From: Cenococcum geophilum 1.58
Lineage: Eukaryota; Ascomycota; Dothideomycetes; Gloniales; Gloniaceae
NCBI GenBank assembly: GCA_001692895.1
Contig: KV748207.1
Location: 496,001 to 560,000, forward strand
DNA length: 64,000 bases
Reading direction: 5' to 3'
The notes under the pieces are model-generated. The model was not told where the DNA came from. It ran no database searches and was given only the letters and a program-made list of their open reading frames with translations. The translations under genes and the position numbers were made by a program. Position 1 is the first letter of the stretch; every line of letters starts with the position of its first letter. Of the stretch, positions 12,762 to 24,425 are shown piece after piece.

Positions 12762-13889
12762 GGTCTGTAAAGAAACGTTAGGGGACAACGTTTTAGGTAG
12801 GGGTAGTAATATAGTAGTATAGAACGCTTTTTAGTTATTTTAGTTTATTTCTTATTATATATAGGGGGCTTAGGGTTATATATATTACGGAAGCGACCTA
12901 GGCTTTAACCTTATTCTAAAAAAAATCCAACTTACCCTCTAGTTATTCTTCTACCTTTCTAGCATGACTTATCTAGTCCTATTCCCCTTATAATGCTTAA
13001 TTAAGTATTATTTTTTAGTATTAGGCTTTGCCCTTCTACACTAGCTCTCTATTATTTACTACTATAATTAGATTAATGTCTATATATTACCTTCCCTTTT
13101 AAAAAGCAGCTAGATCTAATTAACCTATAGCTTTACCTATAAGCTTATTAAAATATTAGATACTTAGTTTAACTTTAATAATATTCTTAATAAGATTCTT
13201 AAATCTACTCCTCTTTTTTAGCTTCCACCATAGCTTCTACTGCTTCCTCTACTACCTCTATAGAGGAAGCCTTATATCTAACTTAGACGGCTACCCTTTA
13301 GGAACAGGCCTTAATAGATATTATCTATACGCCAACGGTTAAATCAGGAAAGTAGTATCTGGTAGTAGCTAGAAAGTACCTTTTAGGCTAGCTAGAGGTA
13401 AGAGCTCTAATAAATACAACATCTAAAGTAGTAGCGAAATTTCTATAGGAAGAGATTATCTAAGATAGGGAGTGTTTAAACAACTCTCTATTAACGGAGG
13501 ACTAGAGAATAAGGATGTGGTTACTATTCTCGTAGAAATATATAGGATTTATTAAGTAGTTATATTAGCCTATTTTCTACAAAAATAAGGCCTAGTTAAG
13601 AGAGGATATTAGCCTCTAGTAGCAGCGTTAGTGAAGTATAGAGGTAATTGGGTGCAGAATCTAACGAAAGCGCTTTAGGCTAACTAAATAACGGTTAAGG
13701 TAATAATAGAAATAACATTAGTTTAAATTCTCTATAAATAAGAATATATACCCCTAATTAAGCTCTGCCTTCCTATATAGTAGACACTCCTATAAAATAA
13801 GGTGAAGATAATAAAAGAATTAATTATTCTAAAAATAAAACAGTTTAAGTAATAAGAGATAAATAACAAAGAAGCTTAGGAGAGGATAC
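12762..13889. other. End of unit A and spacer between the two units
   Basis: 12762-13035 is the 3' flank shared with unit B, including GGGGACAACGTTTTAGGTAGG near 12780 and 18625. 13036-13889 is unique here. A frame from about 13210 to 13780 on the plus strand gives Gln/Ser/Arg-rich, low-complexity peptide with frequent TAA/TAG, likely an old gene relic. I cannot assign it. Confidence 0.4.
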
Positions 13890-15104
13890 GCTACTATTAT
13901 CTAGCTAATAGAGAATACCTATAAGGGCAAGCTTAAGTCTAGGGGGCTTATACTAGTATGGGATATAAAGAAGGCAAAAGATATATTATAGTGGCAAAAG
14001 CTATAGCTAAAATAGCAGGGTCCCTTCTAGATTAAAATGGCATTAGAAAAAGGGTTTTATAAACTTAATAGTACTAAAATAAGAGGCAATCTATATGGGA
14101 ATAGGTTAAAACGGTTCCTTATATAAGATCTTAAGGAAGTTAGACTAGAAGGCTATATAAATAAAAGCAACGTAATATAGAAGAGGTCCCCGTAAAAGAG
14201 GAGGTACCTAAGGAGGAGGCCGTAGCGTAGGTAGAGAAAAGGTAATCTCTAGGAAGAATTAGCTAAGTTCTCGTTTATAAAAGTCCTTCTACCCTCTCAT
14301 TTAAATAACTTAATCGCTACTACTTATTAAAAGAGTTCCTTTAAGCTTCCTAAAAGACAAACAGCCAGTTTCCTGCTATACTAGTATAGCGCCGTACTGC
14401 TTTATTAGTATAAGGATTATATAAGCTAAGCTTAATTAAACCCTTCTAAGGAAAGAAAGTAGAAGGAAAGAAGTAAGAGAAAAAGCCTTTATAAACGGTA
14501 ATTAACTAAGATTATATTATAGTTATAGTTAATTCTACCTATCCTTTATATACGTTCCTCCCTTCTAATTATATTATAATCTTATTACGTCTTAAGGATT
14601 ATAGCTCTACTAAGAGACGGTCTTCTATAAAGATCCTTCTATAGGTAAGCTATTACTTAGGACACCTATTACTATAAGCAGTAACTCTTTCTCTTTCTTC
14701 TCTTTATCTCTATAATGAACGCGTAAAGTAACTATAAGTAAGGCTTATTTAAGGAATACTTGGCACTATAATAGCTAGCACTCTTAGAGACTAAGAGTCT
14801 TCTACCGCACTTCTACCTCACTGCTATAAGCAATTAGGAAAAGAGTTTACTTCTTTAAAGCTGGTTCTAAATCCTTAGTTTTAACAACTGCTCTTATAAA
14901 GAATAACTTTATATATAGTCTTCTTCCTTTTATCCTTATTACCAGTAACTATCTCTTATAAGTATTTTACATTTTCACGCTCTATAATTTTTAATTTAGC
15001 ATTTTTATTTCCTTTTAAGTTAAGAGAAGAGCTACTTACTTTAAGAAACCTTAGTTAAGCATATTAAAGGTTAAAGTTAATTTTTAGTACTAACTAATGT
15101 TATT

Positions 15105-15180
15105 ATTATGGAAAAGTCTTAGTAAGGAAAATTTAACTAATTAGATAACTTTAACCGCCGGTTAAAGTTTCTTAATATAT
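15105..15180 (-). repeat. Partial R module upstream of ORF2 copy B
   Basis: CTAATTAGATAACTTTAAC CGCC GGTTAAAGTT, the same palindrome as at 9250-9330, with the loop CGCC. Confidence 0.75.
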
Positions 15181-15382
15181 TAACAATTTACGTAACGGTT
15201 CTTTTTAATTTACCTTTTTCTGGAAAATACTATAAGGCCTTTATTTTAATTTCTTATTATCTTATCTTATTTAGTTATACGCGCCTATTTACTTTTCTCT
15301 TACATTAAGAAGACACTATTATAACTCTTATCTTAAAATACTACCTATACGCCTGTTGCGCACATAAAATATTACTATAAAA

Positions 15383-18300
15383 ATATCTAGAACTATAGAA
15401 CTCCGCTTAAAAGGAAAGCCGCTACCTTTACCTCCTATACCTCTGCCTCCCGCGCCTCTGCCTCCTACTATTTAGTTAATGGCCCTTATATACTAAGGAA
15501 AGGCGCAAATAATAGAGGTTATTCTTAGGGCCATCTAAAGCCACCTAGTTAATTAGCGCGTAAATATCTATTATAGTTTAATACAGGCTATTATAAACTA
15601 GGAGCATAATATAGTTAAAGCTATAAAAAATACAATAGTTGAGATTAAGAAGGATAATAAGCTTAAGGGAAATTTAGGAAATAAAGATTAGGAAAACGCC
15701 TTTATAGATATTAAAAAGCTCTTTAAGATTACTTATAAAATTAATAAGATTAAGGCGGTGCAAAATATAATTAAGAAGAAGTAGGGAGAGGAACTTTTAA
15801 AAGGTCCCTATAAGCTCTTCTACACATATTATACACTAAAAAGCATCTATATCTTTATTAATTAGGTAAAAAGAAGTTAGATCTTTAGGAAAGATGCGTT
15901 AGAAATAATTAATAATATAATATTAAGCCGCCTAAAACTCTTAAAGGCTAGAATCTTAAGGACCCTATACCTAATACCCTTAGACTTTCTTACCGCCTAT
16001 AAATTCGGATTAGTAGTTAATAAAGAGTTAATTAAGAAATAGAAGCTCGTTTATTATCTAAGCTAAGGCTATAAGCTTTTATTACTAGCCTTAACTATTA
16101 AAACTAAAAAGAAATCTACACTAGAGCTAGTTACTCCAGTACCTCTACTATTACCTTTTAAGGAGGTTAAAGGCTTAAATGTAAGAATGCTGCGTAGCTT
16201 GTTTCTGTTTGGAGGTAAGGTACCTAAAGTGTAAGGAGAAGACTCCGAATCTAATAAATCTATATCTTTAGAGGATAACCTTATCGCTAGCTCCCTATAG
16301 AAATGCAGGGCTAAAAAAGCTTCTAAGAAATCCCTAAAAAAGAAGCTAAAGATAGGACTTACAAAGCCTCTAGCTTCTGGTAGAGCTAATAGGCGGAAGG
16401 GGAAAGCAACAATAATTGCTAAAGGAGAGGTGATTATTATAAAAGCACGGCCGAAGCGGAAAATAAAATGCTTATATTATTTTAAAACACCAGCTAAATT
16501 AATTAAGGCCCTTAATTCTAAGAAAGAGCTAGAAGATAGTATCTTTTCTATTTTATACTAATTTATTATAGCCTAGCAAGGAAATGGAATAGAAGTCCGC
16601 GCGTTATACCAGATACATCTTTAAAAAATAATAGGGTTGTTAGAATTAGATGCTAGCGTTTCTTCTATTAATTTATATTTATAAATCTACTTAGTCTCTA
16701 AGAACTATAATACTATTAACATTCTCTAGACGGCTAAAAGCTCCTATTTTTAGTTTAAAAAGAATAGTCGCCTAGAGTATGCAAATAATAACCTTAAAAT
16801 TTACGCTTATTCTATTATACAGCCTAGCGATTATCTAGTAGACCGCGTAGGATTAAGAAAGCTTATATTAGGCTTAAAAGGGGAACTTAAATAGGACCTA
16901 ATTAGAATCCACTACGCCAATTTATTTAAATAGTGGGAAGATATCGGAATTCTAGGCATTTTTAAGGAAGAGTTTAATATATACGCACACCATTTACAAA
17001 AGACTGCTAGGGAAGAGAAAGATGGTATCCTCTAGATTATATATTATTCCTTATTATAATAAGTGGTTTATATAGATCTAAAGCACTATAGATATACTAT
17101 AGCTTTACGTACTAATAATACTACTTGTTTTATTGCATATCTAAGCTACACACTCCAGTTTCTTAATAGCTATCTTCCTGAAAAACGGAACTTAGAAATT
17201 AATCTTCTTTAAGTATATAAAGGAGGGCCAAATTCTAGAAATAGCTGGCTTTATTTTTATATTTCCTTAGTTAAGAAGGGGAGTTAGTCTTATATAGAAC
17301 TCCTACCTAAAATGTATTAGTATATACTAAAATAGGTAGATTTACTTTAAAAGCGCGAAGAACTTAATAGTAGGGGGTGTATTAAGAATATAGAGACGGC
17401 CTGGACTAGGGCTAATGCTAAGAGGTTTAAGCTTAACTAGATGCCCATTATATTAAAAACTGGAGAAGTGTAGTTTATAAAAGCTACTATTACATAAGGA
17501 GCATCTTAAGCAACATTAAGCCGCTTAATTATTACTTTAGACTTAATTACAATCCTGCTAAATACTAGGAAATTAAAAATCCCTAGGCTTAAAAGCTAGT
17601 AGGAGGTTATATAGATAAATCTAACTAGTCTTCCCCTAGTTTTAACTCCTACTGGCGAACCTATTACTAGTATTCCTCTATATAAATTCCTGGCCTATAT
17701 ATAACTATAGGTAAAGAGTGCCCTTTTAAATGCTTTAGTTGGAAGACTTTTATAAAATAATTTTTAAGTAAGGGTAGAATAGTAGGTAATTCTAGATCCT
17801 ACCTTAAATAATAAATATAAAGCATTTTGGGAAAGATATAGGGCACGTATTGCTAAGGCTGTTTATAACAGTTTTAAAAAGCTTAAGGAATTTAAACAAG
17901 AGGTATTTAGGGCAAGGTCTTACTTTTTAGTAAAAGAATAAGGCTATAGGCGTCCCGTAGATAACTTAGAATACCTTAAAGACCTAAGTTTAGATCTAGA
18001 AAATAAGGGTATAACTTTTAGCGCTCCTTTATTAACTGAGTATAGTTCTAAAGGCTACACTAAAGGCAAAAATAGGGCTATTACGCCTTAAGGCGCTGGG
18101 ACTACTACTCTAAACCTTAGTCCTAATATCTTTAATAACAAAGTAGTGCCTATAGACATTAACCGTAAACTAAAGGATCTAAGTAAGCCTAAGGGAGATA
18201 GCCTCTAAGATACTGCCCCTAAACAATTATCGACAGTTATTAATACCTTAGAAGATACTAATAAACTAGCAGCATTATACTGCCTAACGCCTTTACCAAT

Positions 18301-18589
18301 TTCGGAAAGGGGTGCTTCTTTAGGAGAGTAGGCAATTAACTTTAGTATTCTATAATCTCCCTTATAGAAGAAAATGCAAGCAGAAATATATGCTGTTAAA
18401 AAAAGTGTGTCTTTAAACCTCTAAGCTAGAGATATTAATACGCAAAATAATAGGAGTATAAAACTTAAAGTAAAAGGTATAGTAGATAAGGATAATATAA
18501 AAGAAGCGGAGGCAATGATTAAGGAGGGAGTATAGGCAGCTTTTGGTAAGTTGGAGGAGTATTAGGCGTTAGGGTGTCTTCTTTTTTAG
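15383..18589 (+). pseudogene. ORF2 copy B: unrecognised gene, RIPped
   Basis: Second copy of the 9550-12761 gene. The start codon is ATA where copy A has ATG, consistent with one RIP transition. The Pro-rich N-terminus is longer by a short in-frame repeat (near 15430-15465). The basic block near 16310-16360 and the C-terminal tail are present. Copy B keeps the reading phase near the C-terminus (KEAEA) where copy A lost one base. As in copy A, premature stops are TAA/TAG. Comparing the copies shows long stretches kept at protein level, so this was a real single-exon gene before inactivation. No family assigned. Confidence 0.65.
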
Positions 18590-18905
18590 GGTATTTATTA
18601 CCTACTTTAGGGGATATAAGGAAACATTAGGGGACAACGTTTTAGGTAGGGGAGGTAATATAGTGGTATTAAACGCCCTTCGGTTATTTTGGTTTGTTTT
18701 CTTATTATATATATAAGACTTAGGGTTATATATATTTTAGAAGGAGCTTAGGTTTTAACCTTACCTTACCTTAATATAACTTCTCCTCTACCCTCTATTA
18801 ATTAACGACTTCTCTAGTATAACTTAAGTTATTCCGTTCTTTTATTTACAATACTTAATTAAGTATTATCTTTTAGTATTAGGCTTTACCCTTTTATACT
18901 GCCTA

Positions 18906-19689
18906 TAACGGCGGTAATATTAATCCGGTTATAAAGCCAAAGCTCCCTATATACTACTATATATATATTAAATAGCTTATTAGTAATAAGGCTTAGCGGA
19001 ATATATAGGGTGCAAAAATATTATTAGAATAGCAACAACTTACCTTCCCTTTATAACCGCGATAATAACTAAAACCTCTTTCTCTTCTTTATATCTAGTG
19101 TGTTCTAAATATATTGTATATTTAGGCTTCGTAAGCCTAATAGGCTATATCTTGTAGGTAATAATACCTAAGTATTATATAGAGGAGACTAGCGCGGGGG
19201 TAGGCTTAAAGAGAGTCGTAGTTATATAGCGGATACGGTAGCAACTAATATAGCTTAATTAGTAGTAGCGGTAGATATAGTAGCATTAAACAGGGAGTTA
19301 ATTAATAAAGTTTAACTCTAACTCGGCATTGGATTAACACTAAAAATCCTAAATATCGCATCTATACCTTATAAAGAAGGGTATAGTATATAATTATATT
19401 TAAGACCAGCCGCATGCAGCTCCTATTATAGACTTTTAGATAGTAAATCTGCGTGCTCCTATTCATTTATATAGTTATTAAAGTATTCGCGTATAGTAAT
19501 TAGGTGGAATTAATATACTATTTAATATAGTATAGTATATAAAACGGCAATAGTATAATATATTAGAAATAGAGTAGATCTACTAATAGCTATAGGTACT
19601 GCTGATGTCTAAGCCTATATCTAAAGTCTCTTAAGGATATAATTCTTTTTAGTATTTAGATTTGCCCCCTTCTTATTATATATTTTATA
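18906..19689. other. AT-rich interval between unit B and the helicase relic
   Basis: Probably the 3' part or flank of the minus-strand helicase relic. No domain could be read. A short CTATATATTA-rich stretch near 18950-18975 is low complexity. Confidence 0.35.
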
Positions 19690-21300
19690 TTTAGGCGCTC
19701 TTAACTAAAGAGAGTTATTATAGTGACTATACCAGGAGCCTTTATCGGTATTGGCAGCAATTAAAGCGTTAGGCTTGGCGAAATACTTATATAGTGTTTC
19801 CTTAATACTCTTGTAATTGTTATATAGCTAAAAAAAACTTATCTCTTATCTCTATACGCTTCTGCTTATCTTCCTTTTTACCTCCCTACTTTAACTAGAT
19901 AGTGTTACTAGCTAATAAGTTATCTAAGTTTATAAAATTAACTGATAGTAATTGGGATCCACGTAATGGTAATGGCTAAAAGGTAGAAGAGGGGTAGGAT
20001 AATAGTGCGTAAGACTATCGCTATCGGCGAGAATTTAAACGGTGTACTGCCTTTGGCTTTAGCTATAGGAGTAGGTCTCGTTCGCTAAAGCACTAGTGTT
20101 TAAATAAAAAGATTACTTTAGCCCTTCTACTATCGCAACTAGCTTAACTACTACGCTATAGAAGAAAAGAGAAATGTTATTTAGGCGCTAGTATTATATA
20201 TATAACCACTTTACGGACGTCCAAAAGATTAATACTAATCTTAATAGCCTCTATGGTAAAAATAATTTAAATCTTAGAAGATTCTATTAGTTTCCTAAAC
20301 TTATCTAGTATTAACTTCTTACTAAATAATGAGGTTGTTTAATAGAATACGGCTATAATTAAGTGGGTAATATTCTTAGTATATTAAGCTAAATATAGCT
20401 GCTATAGGTACTTAGATATACTTTTATACGCCTCTATAGCTTAGACTCTGGTATTAAAAAATATAATAGTCTTTAGGATCTTATACGGAGTAGCTAAGTA
20501 GCTCTCTCCCTAAAAGACGGCAGGATTAATATATATTTTAATAGTTAGAGGATTAATAGCCTTATTAAAAAGGAAGCGGAGCGAGGTGTATTTAGTAATT
20601 ATATCCTTTAGTATTTAGCTAAGATAAAAGATAAGCTCTTTATAGGAAATAGAAGTTTACTTAAGGTGTATATTAGTATTATTAAAGCCTAAGGACTTCT
20701 TTACCGTTTCTAACGTTTTTGGATTAAAAGTTATAAAATAGGCAAACTACGGAACCGAGCTTTTAATTAGATTGCGTATATAGCGTAGCTATATATACTT
20801 AGGGCAAAACTTTTTGCCCTATTATATAATAAGATAAGCTTTATTAACAGCAACTAAGGCCAATTACTTCTTAAACTTGGGGTCTTTAAGCAGATCTTAG
20901 AAAGATGGTGTACTAGTAAGCTTAGGACTAATAAAGATATAAGTATATAGGCCGGCTTTTGCATTTTTAAGCGCTTTATCTATATCCTTAACGTCGGCGT
21001 TAAGGAGTAGCGCATTACTACTAATCTAATTAACCTTTTAAACTTGCTCTTTTATAATCTCATTTAGAGGAAGAAATATTAGTAATATAGTATTTTTATA
21101 AAGGATTGAAATTACTTATATAATAAGGCTTTTACTAAAGCCGGTTTATATAATAAGGATAATATTAATGCGATTATAGATTAGCCTCCAAATATTGGTT
21201 ACCTACTTATTTTTTATATGGAATTCGTCGCCGTATAGCAGTAATATAGTACCCTAAATTACGTTATCTCGTGCTTAAGTTATTATATTAGGCTTCTTCT
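19690..21300 (-). pseudogene. RecQ-like DExH helicase relic
   Basis: Minus-strand frame with helicase motifs in the correct order. A Walker A-like TGFSKS is at 21128-21148 (GKS with G changed to S). A Walker B/DExH equivalent, VAVNKAYLI, is at 20829-20855 (VDEAHLI with D to N, E to K and H to Y, all RIP-type changes), followed by WGK.F.P.Y..LRYIRNLI. The C-terminal helicase domain is near 20270-20470 (FFNTRVQAIEAYKSISKYLQQLYPA-like). A motif V/VI-like IFTIEAIKISINLLDVRKVVIY is at about 20205-20280, resembling ATEA.GMG.N.PDVRRVI of RecQ and fungal telomere-linked helicases. RecQ enzymes are ATP-dependent 3'-5' helicases. Catalytic residues are mutated and stops are frequent, so it is dead. Its N-terminal part would lie at 21300-22480. 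Confidence 0.7.
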
Positions 21301-21357
21301 TATCTTAAATTTTTCTCTAAACTCTAGCTACTTATATCTTTAGTGTATCCTAATAGG

Positions 21358-21420
21358 CTAAGCTAGTAGAGAGTTAAGGTATATCCTAGCTGGCCAAGCT
21401 AGTAGAGAGTTAAGATATTT
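21358..21420 (-). repeat. Direct repeat of ~25 bp in the helicase N-terminal region
   Basis: CTAGTAGAGAGTTAAG occurs twice, at about 21364 and 21400, each preceded by a GGC(T/C)AAG-type segment and separated by TATATCCTAGCTGG. Confidence 0.8.
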
Positions 21421-21880
21421 ATAAATCTATCCGTAGTGACTAAGAAGCTTTACTATTTACTGCTAGTAACTAAAACGCCTTATTATTAGTGCGTTGCTTT
21501 TTAAAGACGTTTATTACACTAATAGTATTATCTACTACCTCGCTAGTAGTACGAGGACAGTTGCGTACTATACTAGGCGTATATCCAACTTTTAGCTTCC
21601 TTATTAAGGCCTTTAGGCGTTTCTTTATACTAAACGGCGGTATATAGCTTATTGGTAAACATAGAGTCGGTAGGGGGTTCGTAGGTTAATATTTAGGTAG
21701 TGTAGGTAGCGGAGGAGTAATAAAGCAGGTAATAAGGTATAGAATTAATCTAGATACAACATATCAGCTATCTAGGTGTTTATCTACTATAAATATTAAT
21801 ATAGGAGGTTAAACGTTAAGGATTAGTAATGGTTGATAGCTCTGGCTAAATATTTACTATTTTAGCAGTAATATTTAAGG

Positions 21881-22190
21881 CAAAACGTAGCGGTAACCAC
21901 CAGGCCGTTCGTAATAATTTTGGCAGCATTAGAATCGCCTTATAAAGCTCTAGAATATAACATTAGCCGATTATCTATAAAGGCGTTAGTTTATTATTAA
22001 TTAATAGTAATAGGGTTTTAGGTAGAGCTTTAAAGGGGAGACCCGCTTATTTAAGGTAAAATATAGCAGTAACTACTAGGCCGTTTGCAATAATTTTGGC
22101 AGCGTTGGAATTGCCTTATAAAGTTCTAGAATATAACGTTAGCCGATTATTTATAAAGGTGTTAGTTCGTTATTAATTAATGGCTAAAAA
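21881..22190 (-). repeat. Two diverged ~130-bp tandem copies, offset ~176 bp
   Basis: 21881-22010 and 22057-22190 share GGCCGTT, ATAATTTTGGCAGC, CCTTATAAAG and TAGAATATAAC in the same order, ending in GTTAGTT(T/C)(A/G)TTATTAATTAAT. Differences between the copies are mainly C/T and G/A. This is an internal duplication that predates mutation. Confidence 0.85.
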
Positions 22191-22480
22191 TTTAGTATGG
22201 CGCGTGAGTTTGTATAAGAATTATATATAAATTGGCATAAGGGATTAATAAATTTCCGAACCGTGTACCAGACGACAACAATATAAGATGATTAATCTGT
22301 TATATAAGCAGCTTATAATTGGCTGATTGTCTAGGACCGAGATAAAATGCAGAGGTAGAAAAGCCGGCTTAGTAAGCTATATTTACTAAAGCTTTATATT
22401 AATTAAAATCTAATACTAAAATAGAGCCTCCGGAGCCCTTACTACCTACTATCTTCCTACCTTTTTTGGGCCTCTACGGG

Positions 22481-22714
22481 CGCACAGGACGATTTTAGCT
22501 ACATTTGAACACTATATTGGGTAAATTAAGGTGGATTTTCAACCGGGCAATGTTAATACGTGTATATATAGAGGTGCTGCCAAAAATCTGGAATAAAACA
22601 CTATTAAATCTATACTAATTGCCTAATTAGGAAAGCGAGCTGACAGCGAATAGTCAGCGTACCTTATTTTGATGCAGCGGACAACGAGCGATCTGATTGG
22701 CCGCAGTCAGTCAG
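22481..22714. other. Transition into ordinary-composition island
   Basis: CA, TG and CG dinucleotides reappear from about 22490 and become normal by 22640. No gene recognised. Confidence 0.4.
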
Positions 22715-23310
22715 CTATAGGGCCTCAAAGCTCGCTGAAGACTGACTGTTGGACACACTGACTGATGTTCTGTCGGGGAGGCTTTGACCAAGGGATGAGA
22801 AGTACTCTGATGGCCTACCTTCTTGATACGGGATCTAGAAGTAGGAGGTTTCCGCTTCGTTCTCTTCCTCTGTCTCTTCCCCATGGTCTTCCCCTCTTTC
22901 ATCTTCCAGCTTATTGGATTTTGAATCCCCATTTTGCGTATTGTATTTTGCCGCTTTGTTATTGAACGGTGACTCGAGATTTTGTGCACTAGTGAGATAG
23001 CCGAACGATGAAGTGCCTGGACCAACCCATACCATCGGGCTCTTACCTGGCTCTCCGATGTAGTGAAAACCAGGTTTTGTTGCACGAAGGCGATACCTCC
23101 TCCGCCGTTTTGGGCAATCGCTGTCGCCGTCTGAGCTTGTTGAAACATAGCTTACGCCATCTTCAAGTTGCTGTCCAGAAAAATCTAGACAACTCGTTAG
23201 ATCTTAGATGAAAATGTTTTTACGCCACCTGACGTCGAGCACCTCGATCTTCTCGTATCTGAAGCAAACTTCTGAGGGATAGCTTGAGTCGCGTAGAAAG
23301 ATTCTGGGCT
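22715..23310 (-). pseudogene. Broken gene in a non-RIPped island
   Basis: One minus-strand frame reads almost through, from about 23310 to a TAG at 22717, interrupted by one TAA near 23208 and one TAG near 22833; both could come from CAA/CAG. The deduced protein has a YPSEVCFRYEKIEVLDVRW segment, an acidic/Ser-rich STSSDGDSDCP stretch followed by KRRRRYRLR, and an FHYIGEPGKSPMVWVGPGTS segment. It ends with an Asn/Lys/Glu-rich tail (EDERGEDHGEETEEENEAE) and a Ser-rich C-terminus. A competing 145-codon frame at 22711-23148 on the same strand is an overlap of lower quality. An upstream exon may lie at 23348-23551, joined through an intron ending at one of the AG sites near 23311-23320. I do not recognise the family. 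Confidence 0.4.
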
Positions 23311-23347
23311 AGACAGAACATCAAAAACATGAAATAAACCAAGGTAT

Positions 23348-23551
23348 TTAAATGAGTGAAGGGACTTTTGACTGACCTTTGAGTTCCGATACTACAGAGT
23401 TCTTTGTTCCTTCACTATGATTTTCCATTACAAAAGCTACAGACGCAAAAGTCCTAGGGGCGATATCAAACTTTGTAAAGTGGATGAGATAAGGCAATAG
23501 ATTGGTATAGGTGTAGTGAAGCGATGGTGAATTAGGTAACTGCATGAACAA
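23348..23551 (-). CDS. Possible 5' exon or small ORF (67 codons)
   Basis: Starts MFMQLPNSPSLHYTYTN and contains MENHSEGTKNSVVSELKG near the end. It lies upstream of, and on the same strand as, the broken gene at 22715-23310. A GGTCAGT sequence near 23380 could be a donor site. Codon use is ordinary and base composition is unlike the RIPped surroundings. It may be a separate small gene, an exon of the downstream gene, or chance. Confidence 0.25.
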   Translation of the reverse strand: MFMQLPNSPSLHYTYTNLLPYLIHFTKFDIAPRTFASVAFVMENHSEGTKNSVVSELKGQSKVPSLI

Positions 23552-24014
23552 TAGTTTAACTGAGTAACTTGTTAAACAACTTACCCCGCAGTTTAGCGCG
23601 CAGTACTTGCTGAATTGCTATTTAGCTGTCGCTGGCTATTACGTATGTTACTTTTTCCGCGCCGAGTTCATTGCTCCGTCATTCGTATCAGATTTAGGGT
23701 ATCAAGCGCTTTAGAGCACAAGGCAATGCACACCTCAGTGAGTCTTTGCCAGACTCTTTATAAACAACATAACGCGACCTCCTACCACCATCCCTACGAA
23801 CTGATTGGGGCCCAATTTCAGGCCCTCTTCATACTACTCAGGGATGCAATCAGGCACATTTAGGAGGAGCCCAGGCTTAAATCAGGCATACTCACGATGG
23901 CTCATATTAGCTTAGGGCGAGCTTAGGCATACTTAGCCACAGCTCAAGCTGCTTACTCATAGCTCACGTTGCACCCCTATATAACTTAAGGTCAAATCCA
24001 GAAAAAGCTCAAGG
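23552..24014. other. Right half of the island, no clear gene
   Basis: A stop-free 82-codon plus-strand stretch at 23615-23863 has no recognisable motif. From about 23870 to 23985 there are irregular repeats of GCTCA / GCTTAGGCATACT type. RIP-biased sequence resumes at about 24000. Confidence 0.35.
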
Positions 24015-24425
24015 AGAGAGTAGATTTCACTCTATTATCTACCGCTATATCGTTTAATATCCTACTACTAGGAAGGGACAAAGTAGTCCTAGGAATACTA
24101 TTTCTACGGGAATATAACCTAAAGATTAACTAGGTTATAGGAGATATTGAGATATAGAATATATAAAAACATAAAGTACTATAATAAACGAAGATAATAT
24201 AGTATTAAGTTAGAGCTACCTATAAGGAAGCCGAGGATAAAGTTAACTATATACTAAAGAGATATTATAAATATAAGAAGCTATAGAATAAATAATTTAG
24301 TAAAAGATTAGTAGAATATATACTATAGGATTATACAATTAATCTAAAACCTAGAATATACCTAAGATTCTTTTTAATATATAAACTTACGGAAGTCGAA
24401 AACTAAGTACTAAAGGAGTTTGTAA
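24015..24425 (+). pseudogene. Ty3/gypsy relic: protease end to RT start (gypsy-C family)
   Basis: Reads SFNILLLGRDKVVLGI, then REYNLKIN, then PRIYLRFF-IYKLTEVE...LKEFV. These are the C-terminal protease segment and the linker to RT, nearly as in gypsy-C at 53235-53620. Both ends are missing: the left end abuts the island and the right end abuts copia-3 at about 24425. It is a short fossil of the C/D family. Confidence 0.75.

Larger units (their letters stand above)
8341..13035 (+). repeat. Direct repeat unit A (3' tail of DUF6589-like gene plus ORF2)
   Basis: About 4.7 kb that aligns in order with unit B (13890-18905). Shared landmarks are the CTAGCTAATA start, the tail near 8400-8730, a 0.8-kb AT-rich leader with a palindrome, ORF2, and a closing CTTAATTAAGTATTA block near 13000. 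Upstream of 8341 the two units differ: A continues into the full DUF6589-like gene and B does not. No terminal inverted repeats or target duplication were found. It could be a two-gene mobile element followed by a truncated second copy, or a segmental duplication. Confidence 0.8.
13890..18905 (+). repeat. Direct repeat unit B (5'-truncated copy)
   Basis: About 5.0 kb, homologous to unit A and in the same orientation, with an offset of roughly 5.5-5.9 kb. It starts in the 3' tail of the DUF6589-like gene (CTATTATCTAGCTAATAGAGAATA) and lacks the body of that gene. The leader, ORF2 and 3' flank are all present. The two copies differ at many positions by C/T or G/A, so both were mutated after duplicating. 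Confidence 0.8.
21300..22480 (-). pseudogene. N-terminal portion of the helicase gene or its flank
   Basis: Continues the minus-strand relic upstream of the Walker A motif. Several stop-interrupted frames are readable but no domain is recognised. It includes an internal duplication of about 130 bp at 21881-22190. The right end grades into a less AT-biased sequence (CTTTTTTGGGCCTCTACGGGCGC near 22465), suggesting the repeat-derived block ends near 22480-22560. Confidence 0.35.

Noticed and set aside
8341..18905. Units A and B as LTR-type repeats of one very large element
   Set aside because: The repeated blocks are 4.7-5 kb with coding sequence, lack TG...CA ends and have no target duplication. 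A direct duplication is the simpler reading.
22711..23148. 145-codon minus-strand frame MFQQAQ...
   Set aside because: A second frame on the same strand extends further upstream, gives a more protein-like sequence and needs only two Gln-to-stop transitions, so I treat this one as the overlap.
23615..23863. 82-codon plus-strand frame in the island
   Set aside because: No motif or supporting exon structure, and the island's better coding signal is on the other strand next to it.
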